A DNA stretch of 64,000 nt from MFD01213-c1 sp963704405 (GTDB lineage: Bacteria; Planctomycetota; Phycisphaerae; Tepidisphaerales; Tepidisphaeraceae), in the NCBI GenBank assembly GCA_963704405.1, contig OY969903.1, forward strand, positions 3,596,001 through 3,660,000. Reading direction: 5' to 3'. Under the pieces are notes generated by a model. It saw only the letters and a program-made list of their open reading frames with translations. It had not been told where the DNA came from and did no database searches. The position numbers and the translations under genes are program-made. Below, piece by piece: positions 57,332-64,000 of the stretch. Each line of letters opens with the position of its first letter. Positions within the stretch are counted from its first letter, which is position 1.

Positions 57332-59500
57332 TCAGGCGACCAAGCTGAGGATCTGGTCTGCCATCGATCCATCCTTATCGGATGCAAAGACAGAAGACGC
57401 AACGCTCGGGCCAGAGCTGCTGGCCGGAGTAGCAGCGTTTGTGCTGGCTGGAGCTGCGGTTGCTGCGGTGGTTGCCGCAGTTGTGCTGGTGGAGATTACA
57501 AAGTTCAGGTTTATCAGATGAATGTCACCTCGGCTGATCAGGATAGTCCCCGGGCCCGATGTGACATGCTGCGATGAGTTCAGGACAAGCGACAGGGTGT
57601 AATTGCCCGTTCCATCAATGCCGGTCTGCTGATCGAAGAAGTAGTGGCCGGCCCCGTCCGTCACGCTTGTTCCAACAACGGCGCCGGTATCGTCCTTGAT
57701 CTGCACCGTAACACCACTCAGGCGTGTGCCGTGTGAATCCTGCACCGCTCCCAGCGCGGACGCAACAAATACCATGGCATTGGCTTGCATGTTCGTGAGC
57801 GGCGTGTTGCTCTCGATCACCTTGGTGAGCGTGTTGTCGGCGTTGAAAAAGCTCAGCTCTTCAGAAGTGAGATTTTCATTCAGATAGAAATAGCGATCAC
57901 CGTCGCGCAGGCGGGTGAACTGATCGATCATGATTTTCTGGAATAACGGCCCGACATCGGAGCCGGCGACATGATCTTCCGCGATGCCGCCTTCGAAGGC
58001 GTCAATAGTATTGACGCCACCGGGATAGGCTTGAGCCAGCTCGTGCTGAACATGAACATTAGAGGTAATTTGAGCAAAGCTGGTCACGGCCGGCAGATGG
58101 AATGCAACACGCAAAGTGTTATAGCTCGCAATGCCATTGTCGCGGCCGCGCTGGATATCGCGGGCAATGAGGTCTTCGCCGCCCTGACCGCCGAAGTTGG
58201 CGAACAGGAGGTTGCGAATGGCGCTGACCGCCATGGTATCCATGGCTTGTCCGTTGCCGTCGGCGGAACCTTTCAGGATGGGACCGATGTCGGTGGACTT
58301 CAGGCCGGTGTTTGGATCAGTCACACCGCTCGGGTTCAGCAAAGTGGGGTTGAAGAAATCCACCGCCAGCGGAATATCACCGCCGAGGTTAGGAATGCGA
58401 AGACCGTTGTTGTCTTCACGTGCAATCGACGGGCTTACCATGCTGTGGCCCATGCGGAATGCGACAGTGGAGAACTCGTTGGAAATGCTGGGGTTCACAC
58501 TGGAGTTGTAGCCGCTGTAGGCCGACATCGCGTGAGCGCCGTACAGCGCCGGAATATATTCGTTATAAATAATTGACTGATATTCGGCGATGTTGATCTT
58601 GCGGGCTTCCTGATAAAGCTGCTCATCTGTCCAGGTTGAATGGAGAGTGTGAAGCTTGGTCGCAATTGCATTGTGATTGCGAAGGAAGACGGTCTGCAGC
58701 GCGGTGAGTTCGATGTTTTCGTTGCCGCGCACGTCACCGGTGGCAAATAGCGAAGTGGAGGGGAGGGAGCCATTGTTGGCCTGGCCGCCCTGCGCCTTGT
58801 TCAGCACCGCTAACTGCGCAGATGTGAAATAGGTGCTGTTCAGATAAGGCAGCATATTGCCGTGGCTGGTCTTCATCAGACCATTCTTGTAACGAAGGGC
58901 AAGGGCGCTCGCCTGATCTGATCCATAGACCTGCGAAAGGTCCAGGAATGCGGTAATGTCCGTGGGTTGCTGACGCGGGTTGCTGGTGCTGGTTCCGGTA
59001 TTGGGATCGACCTCCGACCGGGTGAACGCCAGCGGGGCCGGCCCCATCGGATCACCTGAAGGAATCTGGATGTCGAACTCGGCGCCACCGGCGTTGGTCA
59101 GATCCAGATCATGATCCATGAACTGGCCGAAGGCATATCCGTAGTCGGAGAGGTTGTTTTGGTCGAGGGTATTCAGATCCTGCGAGGGGTTGGCGGGGTC
59201 GGCCTGATTGTTAACATCGTTGCTGATCACACGGGCGCTCTGATCATGAGGAAGCGACGGCGAGCTGATGCCATCCGCATAACCAACCGGCGAAAGGCGG
59301 ATCAAATCGCTCAGCGCCGATCCCCATGCCTTGTGCGAGAGATTATTTCCGGTCCCGTCATAAGATCGATAAGGCGACGTGGTTGAAAGATGGGTCCGGG
59401 CTTCCAGCGGTTCAAGACCACAGGGAACCGAATTTCGCCGACGCGTCGATTGGGCCCGCGTAACGGCAGCCAAACCACCCAGCCTGTTTCGAATGGACAT
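57332..59500 (-). CDS. secreted animal-type haem peroxidase
   Basis: From ATG 59500 (GCGAGG upstream) the protein carries the planctomycete motif CGLEPLEARTHLS, then the haem peroxidase domain. The distal His is in YAFGQFMDHDLDLT, a calcium site in TDITAFLDLSQVYGS, catalytic Arg-Glu in ALQTVFLRNHNAIA and the proximal His in STVAFRMGHSMV. The C-terminal 130 residues contain a SdrD B-like/carboxypeptidase-regulatory beta domain (LSGVTVQIKDDTGAVVGTSV). The last 60 residues are Ala/Ser/Thr-rich. It oxidises halides or organics with H2O2 outside the cell; neighbouring surface proteins suggest an envelope location. 722 residues. Confidence 0.9.
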   Translation of the reverse strand: MSIRNRLGGLAAVTRAQSTRRRNSVPCGLEPLEARTHLSTTSPYRSYDGTGNNLSHKAWGSALSDLIRLSPVGYADGISSPSLPHDQSARVISNDVNNQADPANPSQDLNTLDQNNLSDYGYAFGQFMDHDLDLTNAGGAEFDIQIPSGDPMGPAPLAFTRSEVDPNTGTSTSNPRQQPTDITAFLDLSQVYGSDQASALALRYKNGLMKTSHGNMLPYLNSTYFTSAQLAVLNKAQGGQANNGSLPSTSLFATGDVRGNENIELTALQTVFLRNHNAIATKLHTLHSTWTDEQLYQEARKINIAEYQSIIYNEYIPALYGAHAMSAYSGYNSSVNPSISNEFSTVAFRMGHSMVSPSIAREDNNGLRIPNLGGDIPLAVDFFNPTLLNPSGVTDPNTGLKSTDIGPILKGSADGNGQAMDTMAVSAIRNLLFANFGGQGGEDLIARDIQRGRDNGIASYNTLRVAFHLPAVTSFAQITSNVHVQHELAQAYPGGVNTIDAFEGGIAEDHVAGSDVGPLFQKIMIDQFTRLRDGDRYFYLNENLTSEELSFFNADNTLTKVIESNTPLTNMQANAMVFVASALGAVQDSHGTRLSGVTVQIKDDTGAVVGTSVTDGAGHYFFDQQTGIDGTGNYTLSLVLNSSQHVTSGPGTILISRGDIHLINLNFVISTSTTAATTAATAAPASTNAATPASSSGPSVASSVFASDKDGSMADQILSLVA

Positions 59501-59942
59501 ACTCGATCCTCGCTTCTGAAAAGATGTGAAAACGGGCGACTGCTCCTGTTTGAGAACAGAATGACCGCAGACCAACCCTGAATTGAAAAATGCACCAATT
59601 TTATAAACGTGCAATTTCGCGATTTATCAAGAAATGCGACAGAATTCATGCCCTCGCATGTAATTTCGCTCTCAATTTTTCTGGCGATTACACAGCCCGA
59701 TCTGATAACCCGATAGGAATTTGAACGATCAGTTAAACCAACTCTAATGTTATATTTTCTTTCACTGGCGATTCGGATAGAGGTGTTTTGCCTGACCGTT
59801 TAGCAGATTGTAATTTCTGCTCAACCCTTTGCAACAGAAAAAACGCAAAATTTGCATAGTTTTGCAATTTCGCATTTTTGCTGCTAGCCATTTGATGAGC
59901 CGTTCGTGGCGCCTATCGCGCTGATCTCGCAATCGTTTACAT
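59501..59942. other. AT-rich intergenic region, no gene seen
   Basis: This 442-bp spacer between the peroxidase start and the end of maf is AT-rich from 59585 to 59885. It contains AATTTGCATAGTTTTGCAA-type short inverted sequences and no convincing ORF. It should hold the peroxidase promoter. Confidence 0.5.
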
Positions 59943-60552
59943 TCAAGATGGTCCCCTCCGTATTACCCCGGCTTCATGAAGAAGCTCCGATGTTTTTTCC
60001 ATCGGCAGTCCCACAATATTCGAATAGCTTCCCTTCATCCGGGTTACGAATGGATCATTTCGTTGATCCTGAATTCCGTATCCGCCTGCTTTCCCCTGCC
60101 ACTCACCGGATGCGACATATTTTTGAATCTCGCGCCGATAAAGATTTCATGCGCACCGCGGACATGACGCGCGTCGATCGATTAAAACCTGCCTTTTGAT
60201 GGATGACGGCCACGCCCGTTATGACCACCTGGGTGGTGCCCAAAAGCAATTCGAGCATTTGGGTAGCTTCTGCCGGATTTGCGGGCTTGCCGATCGACTG
60301 GTCACCCAGAGCAACCACCGTGTCGGCCGCGAGGACGACATCATTGGGAAAGCGCTCGGCCATCGCCTGCGCCTTCAACTGCGCTAAACGCTGCGCCAAA
60401 TCTGCCGGCAGGATATAGGGTGGGTAGTCGTCTTCATCAATATCAGCGGGATGAACTTCAAAATCGTATCCCGCCTCGCGCAGCAGTTCCCGCCGACGAG
60501 GCGATGCACTGGCGAGGATGAGCCGGGGCAGCGCCAACGTTGTCCACGTCAA
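59943..60552 (-). pseudogene. maf: Maf-like nucleotide pyrophosphatase, one frameshift near 60125
   Basis: The first frame has the Maf start LILASASPRRRELLREAGYD, VVLAADTVVALGDQSIGKP and TGVAVIHQ, then fails after RMKSLSARD. The other frame resumes IQKYVASGEWQGKAGGYGIQ, RMKGSYSNIVGLPMEKTSEL and ends at 59943. Both halves together give the usual length of about 200 residues. Maf enzymes hydrolyse non-canonical dNTPs. The break lies at GATTCAAAAA; I suspect a sequencing indel. Confidence 0.85.
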
Positions 60553-60577
60553 AAAGCCGGCATGATAAATACAGTGC

Positions 60578-61000
60578 CTACTTGGTAGTTACATGAATCG
60601 CCATGTCCCCCTCCGCCGGTGTGCGGCCCCCCGCCGCTGTTACAAACTTCAAAACCAAAATGCCATCATCAATGCTGAATATGCTTCCGTTGGCGATGGG
60701 CGTCTGTGCCGAATCGGTGAAGACAAAGGCGTCTCCCACCACCGGATCCTTTGCTGTCCCACCGCCGGCGGCGAGTTTCACAGCCGCCAATCCATCAGAG
60801 GCATGGACCCGGACAACAATCCCCGCCCGGGCGCCGGGATCGCGCTGCTGCAATTGCGTTTGCAGATGCTCCGCATCGTTCACGCTCGCCACCGGTGGCA
60901 AGGGCGCCGGCTCGGGTTTTGGCGTTTGCTGGCATCCAACCAACCCACCGGCCAGCAATGATTGACTCACCAGCGCCAACACCAATCGACGTGAAAACAT
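60578..61000 (-). CDS. lipoprotein of unknown function
   Basis: From ATG 61000 the N-terminus (RLVLALVSQSLLAGGLVGCQ) is a signal peptide with lipobox LVGC. The 110-residue mature part is a beta-rich domain (GIVVRVHASDGLAAVKLAAG, FVFTDSAQTPIANGSIFSID) with no known family. ATG 61012 or 61030 are also possible starts. It is divergent from the ABC ATPase gene. Confidence 0.7.
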   Translation of the reverse strand: MFSRRLVLALVSQSLLAGGLVGCQQTPKPEPAPLPPVASVNDAEHLQTQLQQRDPGARAGIVVRVHASDGLAAVKLAAGGGTAKDPVVGDAFVFTDSAQTPIANGSIFSIDDGILVLKFVTAAGGRTPAEGDMAIHVTTK

Positions 61001-61225
61001 TGAATGCTCCATTGAACGCAGGAATTCCATGATCCGCTTCTCATCCGCCCCGCTGCTTCATAGTAAACGCATAACAGCCGATTCATGCAAGTGTTAATGC
61101 CCCCGGTGACAGTCCAGGGATTTGAAACGCCGTCGGAGGCAGGATTAAAAAACCATGATTATCCCGTCGACAAATCCCCATCAAGCCGCAATGACCGGCG
61201 CCTGAGTTTCTGCTACTGTTTTGCA

Positions 61226-62167
61226 ATGTCCGATCCGATCGTGCAAATCAGCAATTTAACCCATGCCTACGGCCAGCGCATCGCCGTCAGCAATTTATCC
61301 CTCCAGGTGAATCGCGGCGAAATCTTCGGATTTCTCGGGCCAAATGGCAGCGGCAAAACCACGCTCTTCCGAATTCTGTCCACGCTGATCCCCGCACCGC
61401 CTGGCACTGTCCGGATGTTCGGTCTTGACGTCGCAACGGAAATGAATGCGATCCGAAAGCGCATCGGTGTCGTCTTCCAATCGCCTAGTCTCGACAAGCA
61501 ATTGACCGCTGAGGAAAACCTTCGCCACCACGGTCATCTCTATGGCATCCGCGGCCAAGAACTCGAAGACCGCATGCGAACGCTCCTCACGCGCGTCGAT
61601 CTTCTCGACCGCGCCAAAGAACGCGTCGAAGGTTTCTCCGGTGGTATGCGGCGGCGAGTCGAACTGGCCAAGGGTCTGCTCAATCGCCCGGAAATCCTTC
61701 TCCTGGATGAACCCAGCACCGGCCTGGACCCCGGCGCCCGCATCGACCTGTGGCGAACGCTCCGCGACATCCAGGCGAGCGGTGTGACCATCCTCGTTAC
61801 AACTCATCTGATGGACGAAGCGGATCGCTGCTCCCGCCTCGCGATCATGACCGCAGGCAAACTTATGGCGTGCGATACCCCTGCCGCCATGAAAGAACGC
61901 ATCGGCGGAGACGTTATCACCATCTGCTCATCCAATCCCCCCGCGCTCAGGCAAAAACTTCATGAACAATTCGGCGTGAGCGCGGAAATGATGGACAACA
62001 CCCTTCGCCTTGAGCGAGCCAAAGGGCATGAGTTTGTCCCGGAATTGATTGAAACTGCCCCCGGACTGGTTGAATCGATATCGGTTGGAAAGCCCACCCT
62101 GGAAGACGTGTTCATCCGCCTGACCGGCAAGCGGCTGCAGGTCGACGACAATCTCACAACCTCATGA
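61226..62167 (+). CDS. ABC transporter ATP-binding protein (DrrA-like)
   Basis: The 313-residue protein has Walker A GPNGSGKTTL, the signature FSGGMRRRVE, Walker B LLLDEPSTGLDP and the H-loop TTHLMDEA. The C-terminal extension matches the DrrA/multidrug type. ATG 61226 is used; the frame is open from 61085, but that part is poorly conserved. No permease is adjacent, since an ArsR gene follows on the other strand, so its membrane partner lies elsewhere. Confidence 0.9.
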   Translation: MSDPIVQISNLTHAYGQRIAVSNLSLQVNRGEIFGFLGPNGSGKTTLFRILSTLIPAPPGTVRMFGLDVATEMNAIRKRIGVVFQSPSLDKQLTAEENLRHHGHLYGIRGQELEDRMRTLLTRVDLLDRAKERVEGFSGGMRRRVELAKGLLNRPEILLLDEPSTGLDPGARIDLWRTLRDIQASGVTILVTTHLMDEADRCSRLAIMTAGKLMACDTPAAMKERIGGDVITICSSNPPALRQKLHEQFGVSAEMMDNTLRLERAKGHEFVPELIETAPGLVESISVGKPTLEDVFIRLTGKRLQVDDNLTTS

Positions 62168-62189
62168 TCCCCCCCGCGCCCTATGTTCC

Positions 62190-62525
62190 TCAAACCGTCG
62201 CCCGTTTCTCGGCAATTCGAATGTCGAAGTTCTGAGCATCAAGGACCAGCGATGCGCTTGACGCATCCACCCGCCCATTCAACCCATAAAACACCTGCTT
62301 GCCCGCGCGGCGATTGCCGATGACATTGTTCATCCGCAAAAGCCCCAGATGATGACTCACCGTCGGCTGCGGCAGATTCAGTTCGTCGCACAGGCTGCTG
62401 ACATTCCGCTCGCCATCGCTGAGCAAGATAAGGATATTCAGGCGTGTTTTGTCTGAAAGCAGACGAAACAAGGAGGTAAGCTGTTCGAGATCCTGATCCG
62501 TCGCCCCGAGTCCACGTTTACGCAT
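62190..62525 (-). CDS. ArsR-family transcriptional regulator
   Basis: The 111-residue winged helix has LFRLLSDKTRLNILILLSDG, LNLPQPTVSHHLGLLRMNNV and VIGNRRAGKQVFYGLNG. There are no clear metal-binding cysteines. It is convergent to the ABC ATPase gene and may regulate genes upstream of the tRNA. Confidence 0.9.
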   Translation of the reverse strand: MRKRGLGATDQDLEQLTSLFRLLSDKTRLNILILLSDGERNVSSLCDELNLPQPTVSHHLGLLRMNNVIGNRRAGKQVFYGLNGRVDASSASLVLDAQNFDIRIAEKRATV

Positions 62526-62786
62526 TCACATCTCTCCAAAAAGCCCGCACATAGCTTGGACGCTAACTATAGGTGTAATGTTCATCACAGGTCAAAGCGT
62601 AAATATGCAGACGGTGCAAAATTTATCCGGGCGCAACAAAACACCCGTTGTCAGCCTCAATCGCGCGCCACCTGATGTAATTACGCTCGGAATGCGCTTC
62701 CGTTTCAATCGTCTACCATCATCTTGACGACCACCAACCCCGCAATAGAATGTCCCCTCAGCATCTAAACGGATAAAAACCAATCC

Positions 62787-62857
62787 GGGGCCATGGTCTA
62801 ACGGGATGACGGCTGAATCGCATTCAGCAAATCGGGGTTCGATTCCCCGTGGCTCCA
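62787..62857 (+). tRNA. tRNA-Ala (anticodon CGC)
   Basis: The acceptor stem GGGGCCA/TGGCTCC (with G3:U70, the alanine identity pair) and discriminator A are clear. The anticodon stem is GCTGA/TCAGC with loop ATCGCAT, giving anticodon CGC at 62819-62821. The T-arm is CGGGG-TTCGATT-CCCCG. The D-arm resembles that of tRNA-Glu (GGTCTAACGG) and has only three pairs, which is unusual for Ala. CCA is not encoded. An island-type gene begins 157 bp downstream, so this tRNA may be an integration site. Confidence 0.85.
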
Positions 62858-63013
62858 TAGGAAGGGGACCAATCGAACTCGCGCACAGGTTAGCGTCGAG
62901 GGCAGCTGCATTTGTCATTCGCGGCTTCAAGTCGGCCGAGAATTGCGCGTGGCCGAGCTTCTATCTCCCGTCAGACTGTATCAGCATAGGTCAGCAGCGC
63001 GTACAATTAAGCG

Positions 63014-64000
63014 ATGGCCCGCTCCGATGCATTCAATTTAGTTTCTGACGATCGGCGTGCACGATTAATCGCTCTACGCGACGGTGTGGCTCCCATTTAC
63101 CGCAATCGGTTACACCGACACTTCACTGATCATTCGATCGAACATTGCGATCGTGTCGCACATCTTTGCGAACAATTACTCGCTCCATTAGCAAAAAAAC
63201 TTACCGACGACGAGGGGTCCATCCAGTACGGCGGTGCATATCTTCACGATATAGGGATGCATAATGAAAAAGCTGGCCAGAGCGGTCGCTTGGCACAAAC
63301 ACTGAATAAAGAGGGTCGCGCTTGGGCGAAGATCGGATTCGATGATCGCCTGGAAATTATCCGACGGTATCATCATGAGATTTCTGCAGATATGGTGATT
63401 GCCAGCGTTCGTAACGGTACACCGCCAATCAACTTTACGCTTGGTGACAATGACCGGCCCTCAGAAATCGCGGCGATTTGCGAAGCCCATTGCGTTGACA
63501 CCGCATCACCACGCTACGACGAGCTTATGCCAAAGCCGGAGCAGCCGACGATGCGTTTGCGTTTGCTCGCGGCCATCCTCCGCCTAGCCGACATTTTGGA
63601 TGAAGCACACCATCGCGCGCTTGTGGCGCAGCGCACGTGCTTGATCTTAATCTTGAATCACGGATGCACTGGTGGCGACACTATTACACCCGTGAGGTCG
63701 AAATTGACCCTGCCAAGAATCGTGTCACCGTTGTTTTCGGATTCCCGGCCGGAAAGTCCGAGCAGTATTCAAAGCTTATACCGGCACTTCAGATGCCGTG
63801 GGTGGAACAAGAGTTCAGTCGCCATCGTGCCGTTCTCGCCGAGAATGGTTTGAGTTGGCATCTGAGCTGGGTTGTGCAGGAATCCCCGTTCGACACACTT
63901 GAGCAGATGCCGCCTGATGTCGAAAGCTACATGCTCCAGCAGCTTGCGCGGCAGAAGCAGCTTGCGGCGACCCAAAGTCGTATTGATCTTCTGTCGCAGT
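63014..64000 (+). pseudogene. HD-domain protein (HD-CE-like, conflict-system type), frameshift near 63640, runs off the window
   Basis: HSIEHCDRVAHLCEQLL, GGAYLHDIGMHNEKAG and LRLADILDEAHHRAL give the H...HD...D metal-binding set of an HD phosphohydrolase. Residues after about 205 are out of frame; the alternative frame gives SRMHWWRHYYTREVEIDPAK, VVFGFPAGKSEQYSKLIPAL and continues to base 64000. HD proteins of this shape occur in defence and conflict loci, often with an ATPase or receptor part further on. The frameshift is at CGTGCTTGATC, not an obvious homopolymer. ATG 63014 is a plausible start. It is the first gene after tRNA-Ala. Confidence 0.6.

Noticed and set aside
62787..62857. tRNA-Glu assignment
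   Set aside because: The D-arm resembles tRNA-Glu, but the anticodon loop reads ATCGCAT and the acceptor has G3:U70, both fitting alanine.
62592..62930. Minus-strand ORF over the tRNA-Ala
   Set aside because: It begins inside and reads through the tRNA; the peptide MEPRGIEPRFA is a well-known tRNA antisense artefact.

Overview
The window looks like a chromosome segment from a planctomycete, probably of the Phycisphaerae (Tepidisphaera/Humisphaera-like). The signs are secreted proteins with an N-terminal 'LEPLEAR.HLS' / 'IETLESRVLFA' motif, PEP-CTERM and dockerin tails, an animal-type haem peroxidase, a standalone McsA-McsB pair and long intergenic spacers. This assignment is inferred from protein character, not from a marker gene.

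Region 1 (1-16.8 kb) is accessory DNA. A plasmid-like module lies on the minus strand: replication initiator, ParA, ParB, a structured intergenic region, a VirD4/HerA-type ATPase and a replication-relaxation protein. A plus-strand tyrosine recombinase and a complete type II restriction-modification set (C5-methyltransferase, HNH nuclease, NgoMIV-like endonuclease, Vsr) follow. Debris flanks it: a second, beheaded replication-relaxation gene, an integrase remnant joined to a TOPRIM remnant, a tRNA 3' end and an IS3 tail. Near-identical 23-24 bp palindromes sit at 1137 and 16639. The replicon carries three copies of a 20-bp palindrome (candidate parS) and four 21-bp iterons beside an AT-rich tract inside the rep gene (candidate origin).

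Region 2 (16.8-28.0 kb) begins with a frameshifted gene and an IS5-family remnant. It then holds an ECF sigma factor, a membrane anti-sigma-like protein, a membrane-anchored unknown and an apparent RiPP cluster. The cluster is a radical SAM/SPASM enzyme with a PqqD-like N-terminus, a 59-residue peptide with seven cysteines at exact three-residue spacing, a hairpin terminator/attenuator, an ABC ATPase, an ABC-2 permease and a transglutaminase-like/TPR protein. This is the best candidate for an undescribed system.

Region 3 (28.1-62.6 kb) is mostly chromosomal housekeeping and secreted proteins: TrpE, a PTPS-III-like enzyme, McsA/McsB, a SpoIIE-type phosphatase, ClpS, YchF, a KAS II-type synthase, an M29 aminopeptidase, HrpB, YajQ, LysA, PurM, a STAS protein, Maf, an ABC ATPase and an ArsR regulator. 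Large surface proteins are interspersed.

Region 4 (62.7-64 kb) has a tRNA-Ala(CGC) followed by an HD-domain gene of the kind found in defence or conflict islands, so a second island may start here.

Several clearly conserved genes (lysA, maf, the transglutaminase-like gene, two surface proteins, the HD gene) each carry one frameshift, some next to short homopolymers. This suggests residual indel errors in the assembly rather than real pseudogenes, and broken ORFs here should be read with that in mind.
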